In this document: in pieces, positions 1 to 7,485 of the stretch
How the letters are laid out: each line of letters starts with the position of its first letter
How positions within the stretch are numbered: position 1 is the first letter of the stretch
DNA from: Comamonadaceae bacterium
Lineage (GTDB): Bacteria; Pseudomonadota; Gammaproteobacteria; Burkholderiales; Burkholderiaceae_C
NCBI GenBank assembly: GCA_947451385.1
Contig: CANFYZ010000023.1
Coordinates: 1 to 45,528, forward strand
Length of the DNA: 45,528 nucleotides
Direction: 5' to 3'
Notes under the pieces: generated by a model
What the model was told of the DNA's origin: nothing
Database searches by the model: none
What the model saw: the letters and a program-made list of their open reading frames with translations, nothing else
Position numbers and translations under genes: made by a program

Positions 1-872
1 AACAACAGCCAGGACAATGCGCTGGCGGTGCCAAAGTCATTGAACTCAAAGGCGGTCCGGTACATGTACATGGCCGTGGTCATGCCGGCTTGGTCGGTAC
101 CGCCGCGGCCTCCCGTCAAGATGAACGGCTCCTCAAACAATTGCAGTCCACCAATCAGGGTCAGCGTGACACCGAAAAAAATCATCGGTTTCAGGCTGGG
201 CAGGGTGATGTAGAAAAACTGCTTCCACGCACTTGCGCCGTCCATCGTGGCGGCTTCGTAGAGGTCTTTCGGAATGGTTTGCAGCGCTGCCAAATACAGC
301 ACGGTGTTGAAGCCGACATAGCGCCAGAAAACCACAAATGCGATGGCCGGTTTGATGTTTTCGGCTTGGCCCAGCCAGTCGGTGGGCGTGGCCGGGCCTC
401 CCCATGGCCACATGCTTTGCAGCGCCATCAGGCCTTGGTTGATGAGGCCGTAATCGGTTGAAAAGAGCGTGCTGAACATCATCGCAATGGCCACCGTGGA
501 CGTGATGTACGGCAAAAAGTAAGCGCCTATGACGGCATTGCGCCCACGCTTGAAAGCATTGTGGATAAAGCAAGCCAACGGAATCGACACCAGGTGCTGC
601 GGCACGCCCGAAACCAAGGCCAGCCAAGCGGTGTTGCTCAGTGACTTCCAAAACCATTCATCTTCCAGGGCAAAAGTGAAGTTTTCCCAGCCGACAAATT
701 TCATAGCGCTCAAACCGGCCGAGGGCTCCCACGCTTGGAAGGCCAAGAACAAAGAAAACCCCAGGGGGAACAGGCCGAAGATCAGAAACAAAATCACGAA
801 CGGTGCCAACAAAACGTAGGGCACGGTGTCAGCAGTGAGCTGCCAACGGCGTCGATTGGAAGGAGCCGACAT
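1..872 (-). CDS. Carbohydrate ABC transporter permease (MalF/UgpA type), 3' end cut by window edge
   Basis: This is an inner-membrane subunit of a sugar importer. I read 290 codons from the ATG at 872-870, and the frame stays open to the window edge. Family members are about 290-310 residues, so only some 10-20 residues are missing. An N-terminal membrane segment (VLLAPFVILFLIFGL) and several later ones are visible. The EAA loop that docks the ATPase is clear (YEAATMDGAS, then TLPSLKP). A GGRGGTDQAG segment and the terminal ASALSWLL are typical of MalF/UgpA-type permeases. The gene starts 6 bp after the stop of the binding-protein gene, so the two form one operon. A second permease and an ATPase would be expected just outside the window. 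The substrate cannot be read from sequence. Confidence 0.9.
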   Translation of the reverse strand, partial: MSAPSNRRRWQLTADTVPYVLLAPFVILFLIFGLFPLGFSLFLAFQAWEPSAGLSAMKFVGWENFTFALEDEWFWKSLSNTAWLALVSGVPQHLVSIPLACFIHNAFKRGRNAVIGAYFLPYITSTVAIAMMFSTLFSTDYGLINQGLMALQSMWPWGGPATPTDWLGQAENIKPAIAFVVFWRYVGFNTVLYLAALQTIPKDLYEAATMDGASAWKQFFYITLPSLKPMIFFGVTLTLIGGLQLFEEPFILTGGRGGTDQAGMTTAMYMYRTAFEFNDFGTASALSWLL

Positions 873-878
873 GGGCGC

Positions 879-2144
879 TTACCTTCTGGCGCGGCGCTCC
901 AGGAGGGCTTGCGCGTCCTGCAGGGCTTTGCGAATGTCTTTGCCTTGGTCTAACACTTTGTCGAGCTCGGTGTTGACGATTTCTTCGGCAATGGGGTCCA
1001 GTTTGTGCACGTCAATGGCCGTGGTTTTTTGGGCCGCTTCGCGCCACAGCAAGCGGGCTTTTTGTCCGCCCAGAAACTCGATGGGTTGATCCAAAAAGGG
1101 GTCTTTATGAACTTCCAGCAGAGCGGGGAAAGCGTCCTCGGCCTTGAAGGCTTTGAGTTGCATGTCGGCTTGCAGCGTCATCATTTGGATGAAGTCCCAA
1201 GCCAGTGCTTTGTTGGGGCTGCTCTTGGGGATGGCATAAAAGCTCCCACCCCATGAGGCCCATGAGCGTTCGGGCAATTGCGCTGCACGCCACAGCCCTT
1301 TGGTTTGAGGAGCGATCCAGTTGTTCAGATGGCCGGCCAGCCAGGCCCCGGACATCTGCGTTGCAATGTGACCCCGTTTGAAGCCCTCAGTCCATTCGGT
1401 GCTCCAGGCGTTGATCTTGCCGTCGAGCTTTTGGGTGCGGACCTGGCGCGCCAATTCAAAGGCACGCTCAAAACGCGGTGTATTGATCAGGACTTTGCCT
1501 TGGTTGTCCAGGTACAGGCCTTCTCCTGCTTTCAAATTACTGCGGATGATGATGTCTTTCATGTCGCGTGCATGCGCCATGAGATAGGCACCGGTCTGTG
1601 CCTTCAGTTGAACGCCGGCCTGAACATAGGCTTCCCAGCTGCCGGTGAGTTGCGCCTCGGTGAGGCCGGCTTTTTTGAGTAAATCGGTGCGGTACAGCAG
1701 CGTGCCAGGACCGATGTCTGCTGGCACCGCCACCACCGCACCGGACAGGGCCGTGCCTTGTTTGAAAGCATAGGGCACCCATTTGGCTTGCTGCGTTTTG
1801 ATGTTGTAAGGTGCTTGCGACAGATCTTGCAGGCCACCATTTTCGGCAAAACGGGCGACGTAGCCCACCTCTAAAACCATGACATCTGGCAAGTTAGAGG
1901 AGGTGGACAAGGCCGTGGTCATGGCCGTGTGGTGATCCGGGAAAGACCGGCTGATGATTTTGAGTTCAACCTCGGGATGCTTTTTCTTCCATTCGCTGGC
2001 CGCCGATTTGGCGATGCTGTCGACCGCAGGGTAAGCCGCGATGATCAGGGTTTCAGCCTGAGCCCCGAAACTCAGGCATCCAACGACCGCTGCAACAGCA
2101 AGCCGCAGCGCTGAGCGGGTAATGGGCAATGGGGCCAAATGCAT
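879..2144 (-). CDS. Extracellular sugar-binding protein of the ABC importer (family 1 solute-binding protein)
   Basis: This 421-residue periplasmic binding protein captures the substrate for the adjacent permease. The N-terminus is a Sec signal peptide with a probable cleavage after AQA near residue 30. The mature part starts with ETLIIAAYPAVDS and has the family-1 hallmarks, including LPDVMVLE near residue 85 and the AWSTEWTEGFKRGHIATQMSGAWL region, where binding proteins of this class contact sugar. The length fits the family. It is first in the operon and is preceded by a strong -10 box and a LacI operator, so it is very probably repressed by the LacI-family product encoded just upstream. 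The particular sugar is unknown. Confidence 0.88.
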   Translation of the reverse strand: MHLAPLPITRSALRLAVAAVVGCLSFGAQAETLIIAAYPAVDSIAKSAASEWKKKHPEVELKIISRSFPDHHTAMTTALSTSSNLPDVMVLEVGYVARFAENGGLQDLSQAPYNIKTQQAKWVPYAFKQGTALSGAVVAVPADIGPGTLLYRTDLLKKAGLTEAQLTGSWEAYVQAGVQLKAQTGAYLMAHARDMKDIIIRSNLKAGEGLYLDNQGKVLINTPRFERAFELARQVRTQKLDGKINAWSTEWTEGFKRGHIATQMSGAWLAGHLNNWIAPQTKGLWRAAQLPERSWASWGGSFYAIPKSSPNKALAWDFIQMMTLQADMQLKAFKAEDAFPALLEVHKDPFLDQPIEFLGGQKARLLWREAAQKTTAIDVHKLDPIAEEIVNTELDKVLDQGKDIRKALQDAQALLERRARR

Positions 2145-2205
2145 GGTGAATTCCTGCGCGTGAACATGGCGTCATGCTGACAAAACGTGCATCCAGTGCA
2201 CTGTT

Positions 2206-2221
2206 TTGAAAGCGCTTTCAA
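2206..2221. promoter_or_regulatory. LacI-family operator (perfect 16-bp palindrome)
   Basis: TTGAAAGCGCTTTCAA is a perfect palindrome with the central CG typical of LacI/GalR operators. It lies immediately downstream of the -10 box of the binding-protein promoter, over the expected transcription start, where a bound repressor would block initiation. The repressor gene is the next gene upstream. Confidence 0.85.
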
Positions 2222-2223
2222 GA

Positions 2224-2229
2224 ATTATA
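2224..2229 (-). promoter_or_regulatory. -10 box of the sugar ABC operon promoter
   Basis: On the minus strand this reads TATAAT, a consensus -10 box, about 80 bp upstream of the binding-protein ATG. The -35 is weak (best match TCCAAA, 17 bp away), and a T-rich spacer separates the two. The palindromic operator begins two bases downstream of the -10 box. Confidence 0.6.
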
Positions 2230-2251
2230 GGGAGAAAAAATGCCGATTTGG

Positions 2252-2266
2252 AGTCGGGTAATCCCG
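2252..2266 (-). terminator. Possible weak terminator/hairpin after the lacI-type gene
   Basis: A short stem (TCGGG/CCCGA with a 4-base loop) follows the repressor stop on the minus strand. A T-run (TTTTTT) follows only about 12 bases later, so this is at best a weak intrinsic terminator. Confidence 0.25.
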
Positions 2267-2276
2267 AGGTTAGACC

Positions 2277-3308
2277 CTAGACCCGCAGACGCCGGGTGGA
2301 CTCTCGGGCAATCAGAACCGGAGCGGGCATGAGTGCCGTGGGTTTTTGTTCGGCCAGCAATTGCAGCATGGAAGCCGCAGCCAGGCGGCCCAATTCATAG
2401 GCAGGTTGATGAATGGTGCTCAGCGGTGGCACGCAGTAAAGAGAATTGGCCAGATCGTCAAAACCCATCAAGGACACATCGTCGGGAATGCGCAGCGAGT
2501 GTCGGTGCAAACTCAAGGCGGCACCGAAAGCCATCTGATCGTTGGCGGCAAAAATAGCGGTGAACTGTTGCTGACTCGCCAGCAAACGGTCGACGGCCAG
2601 CAAGCCACTGATTTCATGGTATTCGCCGGGCACTACCAAGTTCGGGTTGAACGGAATATGGGCGGCTTCAAGGGCACTGACGTAGCCTTTGAAACGTTCA
2701 TTGGCATCGGGATGTTCTGGATCGCCCGAGATAAAGGCAATGCGGCGATGGCCCAGTTGGATGAGGTGCTGTGTCGCTTGAAAGCCACCGTTGAAATTGT
2801 CAAAGTTCAGAGCAAACAGGCCGGGGCCTTTGAGTTGCCGGCCCGTGACGACGACCGGCACCGTTTTGGCGATGGACTTGAGTGATTGATCGCTCATGCG
2901 TCCATTCAGAACGATGAGTCCGTCCACGCGCCGCGCGCGCAACATGTCAATACAGCGAACTTCAGAGGCTTGGTTCCAATGCGCACTGACAAAAAGGGGG
3001 CTGTAGCCGGCCGGGTCCAATTCGTCCTCAATGCCGCGCAGGGCAGCACCATAAAACGGGCTGTCGAGGGCCTGGGTCACCACGCCAATGCTCAAGGTGC
3101 GGCCACCTGCTAAGCCACGCGCTACCGGGTTGGGCACAAAGCCCAGTTTGGCAATCGCGGCATCCACGGATTTCTTTTTGTCTTCACTGACCGTGGCGGT
3201 GCCATTCAGTATGCGAGACACGGTACTGGGTGAAACGCCTGATTCTTTGGCCACCATGTCCAGGGTCACGACCTGCGAAGAGTCTTTGCCAAGTCGTTTG
3301 GTTTTCAT
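2277..3308 (-). CDS. LacI/GalR-family transcriptional repressor
   Basis: This 343-residue repressor is the likely regulator of the downstream sugar importer. The N-terminal helix-turn-helix is clear at about residues 14-36 (VTLDMVAKESGVSPSTVSRI), followed by the hinge segment. A periplasmic-binding-protein-like effector domain runs from about residue 70 to the end (LSIGVVTQ, then FAANDQMAFGA and VSLMGFDD). I chose the ATG at 3308. The frame extends upstream to 3428, but that extension would cover the divergent spacer and its operator, and LacI proteins normally begin just before the helix-turn-helix. No good ribosome-binding site is seen. The gene lies upstream of the importer in the same direction and diverges from a spermidine-synthase-like gene. 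Confidence 0.93.
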   Translation of the reverse strand: MKTKRLGKDSSQVVTLDMVAKESGVSPSTVSRILNGTATVSEDKKKSVDAAIAKLGFVPNPVARGLAGGRTLSIGVVTQALDSPFYGAALRGIEDELDPAGYSPLFVSAHWNQASEVRCIDMLRARRVDGLIVLNGRMSDQSLKSIAKTVPVVVTGRQLKGPGLFALNFDNFNGGFQATQHLIQLGHRRIAFISGDPEHPDANERFKGYVSALEAAHIPFNPNLVVPGEYHEISGLLAVDRLLASQQQFTAIFAANDQMAFGAALSLHRHSLRIPDDVSLMGFDDLANSLYCVPPLSTIHQPAYELGRLAAASMLQLLAEQKPTALMPAPVLIARESTRRLRV

Positions 3309-3370
3309 AAGCAGCGAAGGGCAAGAATTTGAGGTGGCCTTTGGAGGCTTAAATGTTAACCCAATTGAGA

Positions 3371-3384
3371 TGAAATCGCTTTCA
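3371..3384. promoter_or_regulatory. Second LacI-type operator in the divergent spacer
   Basis: TGAAATCGCTTTCA matches the core of the operator at 2206-2221 in 13 of 14 bases, with one symmetric pair broken. It lies between the starts of the repressor gene and the divergent methyltransferase-like gene. Autoregulation of the repressor is the simplest role. Confidence 0.6.
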
Positions 3385-3408
3385 TACAGGGTGAGTGAAA
3401 ATACCGAA

Positions 3409-4167
3409 ATGCGCAAATCCAAGTCCAATCAACACCCTGAGGTCAATTTCTCCGAATCTGGCAGCGTCCGCTACCTGCATTTGGGCACGCCCTGGATCCA
3501 GGGTTCTATGCTGATCGCCAAGCCCTATGACATTGAGCTGGAATATGTGCAGCGGATGATGGCCGGCTTGTTGTTCTTGGCGCCTGAAGCTGTCCAAGGC
3601 GCTCATGCCATGCAACTGGGTTTGGGTGCGTCCACCTTGACCAAGTTTTGCTACCAAAAGCTGAAGATGACCTGCACCGCGATCGAAATCAATCCGGGGG
3701 TGTTGCATGCTTGCCGGGGCTGGTTCAAGTTACCGCCGGACGACGAACGCTTGCGGGTCGTGCTGGCTGACGCGGGCCAAGAGATCCAAAAGCCTGAATG
3801 GCAGGGCACCGTTGATTTGCTGCATGTGGACTTGTACGACCAGGAGGCGGCACTGCCCGTGCTCGACAGCGTGGAGTTTTATGACCATTGCCGCGGCTTG
3901 CTGACGCCGCAAGGCTGCATGACGGTGAACCTGTTTGGGCGCTCTTCAAGTTACGAACGCAGCTTGGAAAAAATCGCGCAGGTGTTTCGCGAGGATGCGG
4001 TCTGGGACTTCAAACCGACCCGTGAAGGCAACACGATTGTGCTGGCCCAGCGCATGCCAACCCGCCCTGCGCGGGATGCTCTGCAAGAGCGGGCCGAACT
4101 TTTAGAAAAGCTGTATGGCTGGCCCGCCAGCAAATGGCCCAAGATGTTCAAGCCCCTGGTCAAGTAA
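3409..4167 (+). CDS. Spermidine synthase-like (SpeE-type) methyltransferase-fold protein
   Basis: From the ATG at 3409 this is 252 residues. An in-frame ATG at 3370 would add 13. It has a class I methyltransferase/polyamine-synthase fold. The nucleotide-binding motif reads GLGASTLTKF, followed by CTAIEINP (acidic residue at the end of strand 2). Then come VVLADAGQEI and DLLHVDLYDQEAALP, which matches the D-rich segment of spermidine synthases. It lacks the N-terminal beta domain of full SpeE enzymes, so true polyamine synthase activity is uncertain. No strong Shine-Dalgarno site supports either start. It diverges from the LacI-family gene, and the operator between them could affect both. Confidence 0.7.
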   Translation: MRKSKSNQHPEVNFSESGSVRYLHLGTPWIQGSMLIAKPYDIELEYVQRMMAGLLFLAPEAVQGAHAMQLGLGASTLTKFCYQKLKMTCTAIEINPGVLHACRGWFKLPPDDERLRVVLADAGQEIQKPEWQGTVDLLHVDLYDQEAALPVLDSVEFYDHCRGLLTPQGCMTVNLFGRSSSYERSLEKIAQVFREDAVWDFKPTREGNTIVLAQRMPTRPARDALQERAELLEKLYGWPASKWPKMFKPLVK

Positions 4168-4288
4168 TAAAAACAACACAAAGCACAAAAGTGGTGCGCC
4201 AGCAGGTTTGAAACCAAGGGTAAACCACGAACAATCTGGCGGCACAAGGCCTTGGGCAGGGCTGGCGCTTGCGCGACATAGGTGGAAC

Positions 4289-4304
4289 CCACATGGTCAT
4301 GTGG
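4289..4304. promoter_or_regulatory. Inverted repeat in the leader of tctBA
   Basis: CCACATG-GT-CATGTGG has perfect 7-base arms, 51 bp before the TctB start. It could be an operator for an unseen regulator or a small hairpin in the leader. The rest of the 187-bp spacer (4168-4354) shows no gene. Confidence 0.4.
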
Positions 4305-4354
4305 TGGTCAAGCCGCCACAATCGGCACACCCAAACCATTGGAGGAGCTATCTC

Positions 4355-4843
4355 GTGAATATCAAAAGTCAAAAAGACTTTTTCTCAGGGCTGATGTTTA
4401 CCGTTGTCGGTGGCGCATTTGCTTATGGAGCAACAAGTTATACCGTCGGCACCGGCGCACGCATGGGGCCGGGTTATTTCCCGCTCGTGCTGGGTGTGAT
4501 TTTGGCCCTCTTGGGAGCTTTGGTCATGTTCAAGTCTTTGGTGGTGGAAACTGCCGATGGCGAAAAAATTGGCAGCTGGGCTTGGAAGCCCTTGTTCTTC
4601 ATTATTTGTGGCAACTTGCTGTTCGGTATTTTGCTGGGCGGTTTACCCAGTCTCAAACTGCCCGCCATGGGATTGATTGCGGCTATTTTTGGCACCACGA
4701 TTGTGGTGAGCAAAGCCGGTGACGTCTTTGTGCTGAAAGAAGTCTTGATTTTGTCCACGGTCCTGTCCATTGGCAGCTATCTGGCTTTTGTGGTTCTGCT
4801 GAAGTTGCAGTTCCCTGTGTGGCCCACGTTCATCACAGGCTAA
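4355..4843 (+). CDS. tctB: Tripartite tricarboxylate transporter small membrane subunit TctB
   Basis: This is the 162-residue small membrane subunit of a TTT-family secondary transporter. It begins at GTG 4355, which is preceded by a strong GGAGGAG ribosome-binding site at 4341-4347. Upstream in-frame ATGs lack such a site. About four to five hydrophobic segments are visible (LMFTVVGGAFAYGA, YFPLVLGVILALLGAL, LFFIICGNLLFGIL, VLSIGSYLAFVVLL). The GARMGPGYFP motif is characteristic of TctB. The next gene, tctA, starts 10 bp later, so the two are co-transcribed. The substrate is not determinable; this family takes up various carboxylates. Confidence 0.88.
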   Translation: MNIKSQKDFFSGLMFTVVGGAFAYGATSYTVGTGARMGPGYFPLVLGVILALLGALVMFKSLVVETADGEKIGSWAWKPLFFIICGNLLFGILLGGLPSLKLPAMGLIAAIFGTTIVVSKAGDVFVLKEVLILSTVLSIGSYLAFVVLLKLQFPVWPTFITG

Positions 4844-4853
4844 GGAGAAAACC

Positions 4854-6365
4854 ATGGAACTTTTTAACAACCTCGCCATGGGTTTTGGGGTGGCATTCAC
4901 CTTCCAGAACCTGATCTATGCGTTTCTCGGTTGCATGTTGGGTACCTTGATTGGCGTGTTGCCAGGCATTGGCCCGGTCGCCACCATCGCCATGTTGTTG
5001 CCTGCCACGTATGCCTTGCCGCCTGTGGCTGCGCTGATCATGTTGGCCGGTATTTACTACGGCGCCCAGTACGGCGGTTCGACCACGGCGATTTTGGTCA
5101 ACCTGCCAGGCGAGTCCTCCTCGGTTGTGACCGTGATTGACGGTTACCAGATGGCCCGCAAAGGTCGTGCGGGTCCCGCCCTGGCCGCCGCTGGCTTGGG
5201 TTCATTCTTTGCTGGCTGCGTGGGCACCTTGATCTTGGCAGCTTTTGCGGCGCCTTTGACTGAAGTGGCCTTCAAATTCGGCCCAGCCGAATACTTCTCG
5301 CTCATGATTCTGGGCTTGATTGGCGCGGTGGTCTTGGCTTCGGGCTCTTTGCTCAAGGCGGTGGCCATGATTGTGTTGGGCTTGTTGCTCGGCTTGGTCG
5401 GTACCGATGTGAACTCCGGCGTGGCGCGATTCAGCTTTGACATTCCTGAACTGACGGACGGCATTGGCTTCATCGTCATTGCCATGGGTGTGTTCGGTTA
5501 CGGTGAAATCATCTCCAACTTGTCCAAGCCTGAAGATGAACGTGAAGTGTTCACCGGCAAAGTGACAGGTTTGTTCCCAACGGGCGAAGACTTCAGGAAC
5601 ATGATTCCTGCCGTCTTGCGCGGTACAACGATTGGCTCCATTCTGGGCATCTTGCCGGGTGGTGGTGCTTTGTTGGCCGCCTTTGCGGCTTACACCATCG
5701 AGAAGAAAACCAAACTCAGGCCAGGTGAAGTCCCCTTTGGTCAAGGCAACATCCGCGGTGTGGCGGCGCCTGAATCGGCCAACAACGCCGGTTCACAAAC
5801 CTCCTTCATTCCTTTGCTGACTTTGGGTATTCCGCCCAACGCCGTGATGGCTTTGATGGTCGGTGCGATGACCATTCACAACATCCAGCCGGGTCCGCAG
5901 GTGATGACCAGCAACCCTGAGTTGTTCTGGGGCCTGATCGCTTCGATGTGGATCGGTAACCTGATGCTGGTGATCTTGAACCTGCCCTTGATCGGCATGT
6001 GGATCAAGCTGTTGACCGTGCCTTACCGCTGGTTGTTCCCCGCCATCGTGTTGTTCTGCGCGATCGGTGTGTATTCGACCAACAACAACACCTTCGACAT
6101 CTGGATGGTGGCGGGCTTTGGTGTGATTGGTTATACCTTCATCAAACTCGGCGTAGAGCCAGCGCCTTTGTTGCTGGGTTTCATCTTGGGCCCGATGATG
6201 GAAGAAAACCTGCGCCGCGCGCTGCTCTTGTCTCGTGGTGACTGGACGGTGTTTGTCACCCGCGGCTTGTCGGCCAGTTTGTTGGCGGCAGCGGCGGTGC
6301 TGCTGATCGTTGTGCTGTTGCCTTCGGTCAAATCTAAACGCGAAGAAGCCTTCGTGGAAGAGTGA
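4854..6365 (+). CDS. tctA: Tripartite tricarboxylate transporter large membrane subunit TctA
   Basis: This 503-residue integral membrane permease is the translocating subunit of a TTT-family carboxylate transporter. It is hydrophobic throughout, with roughly ten to twelve membrane segments. The TctA hallmarks are GTLIGVLPGIGPVATIAMLLP near residue 35, YYGAQYGGSTTAILVNLPGE near residue 70, and a second GILPGGGALLAAF motif near residue 265. It ends in a normal short cytoplasmic tail. The start has a good ribosome-binding site (AAGGAG). A strong terminator at 6387-6410 closes the tctBA unit, so the following Bug protein is transcribed separately but may still be the binding protein. Confidence 0.95.
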   Translation: MELFNNLAMGFGVAFTFQNLIYAFLGCMLGTLIGVLPGIGPVATIAMLLPATYALPPVAALIMLAGIYYGAQYGGSTTAILVNLPGESSSVVTVIDGYQMARKGRAGPALAAAGLGSFFAGCVGTLILAAFAAPLTEVAFKFGPAEYFSLMILGLIGAVVLASGSLLKAVAMIVLGLLLGLVGTDVNSGVARFSFDIPELTDGIGFIVIAMGVFGYGEIISNLSKPEDEREVFTGKVTGLFPTGEDFRNMIPAVLRGTTIGSILGILPGGGALLAAFAAYTIEKKTKLRPGEVPFGQGNIRGVAAPESANNAGSQTSFIPLLTLGIPPNAVMALMVGAMTIHNIQPGPQVMTSNPELFWGLIASMWIGNLMLVILNLPLIGMWIKLLTVPYRWLFPAIVLFCAIGVYSTNNNTFDIWMVAGFGVIGYTFIKLGVEPAPLLLGFILGPMMEENLRRALLLSRGDWTVFVTRGLSASLLAAAAVLLIVVLLPSVKSKREEAFVEE

Positions 6366-6386
6366 CCTGTTACGGCTTGTCTCAGC

Positions 6387-6410
6387 AAACGGCGCCTTCG
6401 GGCGCCGTTT
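6387..6410 (+). terminator. Intrinsic terminator after tctA
   Basis: AAACGGCGCC-TTCG-GGCGCCGTTT forms a 10-bp perfect stem with a stable TTCG tetraloop ending in TTT, 22 bp after the tctA stop. Confidence 0.85.
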
Positions 6411-6501
6411 CTGATTCCGGGCCGTGAAATGCCCACGCCCAAGCCCGGGTGGGTGTCGCTTGTGCTCCATGGCTGGCACCAATCTCTGACAAAATCCTCC
6501 T

Positions 6502-7479
6502 ATGAAAAGACGTTTTCTTGTACAGGTGGCCCTGGCTTGCCTCAGCGTTGGCGGTGCCGCATCCAGTTGGGCCCAAAGCCCTGCTTATCCGAGCAAGCCG
6601 ATCCGCTTGGTGGTGCCGTTTCCGGCCGGTGGCGCGACCGATATTTTTGCCCGCACCCTGTCGCAAAAGCTGGCCGAAAAAATCGGCGCGTCCATCGTCG
6701 TGGACAACAAGCCCGGCGCCGGGGGCACGCTGGGTTCGGACTTGGTCGCCAAGGCCGTGGCCGATGGCTATACCTTGCTGCTGGCCACCTCCAGCACGCA
6801 CTCCATCGGCCCCAATTTGAATCCCAAAATGCCGTACGACGCGGTGCGCGATTTCACGCCGATTGCGCAGGTGGGTTATGCCCCCAGCATCATGCTGGTG
6901 CCCAATTCCTCACCCGCGCACACGGTGCAAGAGTGGATCGACTACGCGCGCAAAAATCCGGGCCGCTTGAATTACGCCTCCAGCGGCAATGGCACCATCG
7001 TGCAATTGACCGCCGAACTGTTCAAAGCCCAGGCCGGCGTGTTTGTGGTGCACATCCCTTACAAAGGCACGGCCTTGGCCATGCCTGACCTGATCAGTGG
7101 CAAAGTGGACGTGTTGTTTGACTCCTTGCCGACCGGCTTGCCCCATGTGCGTGATGGCCGCTTGCGCGCCTTGGGCGTGACCACCGCGCAGCGCACCCCC
7201 TTGGCCCCGGGTGTGCCACCGATTGCCGAGGTCTTGCCAGGCTACGAGTCCACCACCTGGTTTGGCTTGTTCGGGCCCCAGGGCCTGCGCCCAGAGTTGG
7301 TCAGCCGCATCAATACCGCTGCCAATCAGGCGCTGAAAGACCCCGAAGTGGCCGAAAAACTGCAAAAGCTGGGCATTGAAGCCCAGGGCGGCACGCCCGC
7401 GCAATTTGGCACCATGCTGGCCAGCGAATCGGCCAAGTGGAAAAAAATCATCAACGAACGCAAGATTACCTTGGACTGA
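6502..7479 (+). CDS. Bug-family (TctC) periplasmic binding protein
   Basis: This is a 325-residue extracytoplasmic binding protein of the Bug/TctC family. It has a signal peptide ending near SSWAQS (residue 25). The family signatures are all present: PSKPIRLVVPFPAGGATD, then VVDNKPGAGG, ADGYTLL, FTPIAQVG and YASSGNGT, and HIPYKGTALAM. The ligand is normally a carboxylate bound through water molecules, so it cannot be read from sequence. It lies just after tctBA. Its stop is only 6 bp before the gamma-glutamyltransferase-like gene, with which it is probably co-transcribed. No Shine-Dalgarno sequence is apparent upstream. Confidence 0.92.
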   Translation: MKRRFLVQVALACLSVGGAASSWAQSPAYPSKPIRLVVPFPAGGATDIFARTLSQKLAEKIGASIVVDNKPGAGGTLGSDLVAKAVADGYTLLLATSSTHSIGPNLNPKMPYDAVRDFTPIAQVGYAPSIMLVPNSSPAHTVQEWIDYARKNPGRLNYASSGNGTIVQLTAELFKAQAGVFVVHIPYKGTALAMPDLISGKVDVLFDSLPTGLPHVRDGRLRALGVTTAQRTPLAPGVPPIAEVLPGYESTTWFGLFGPQGLRPELVSRINTAANQALKDPEVAEKLQKLGIEAQGGTPAQFGTMLASESAKWKKIINERKITLD

Positions 7480-7485
7480 GCCGAC

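Noticed and set aside
3309..3428. N-terminal extension of the LacI-family repressor to 3428
   Set aside because: It would place the operator inside the coding region and add 40 unconserved residues before the helix-turn-helix.
4168..4354. Possible small gene in the spacer before tctB
   Set aside because: The frames here are extensions of neighbouring genes. None has a ribosome-binding site or a recognisable product other than the GTG start of tctB.
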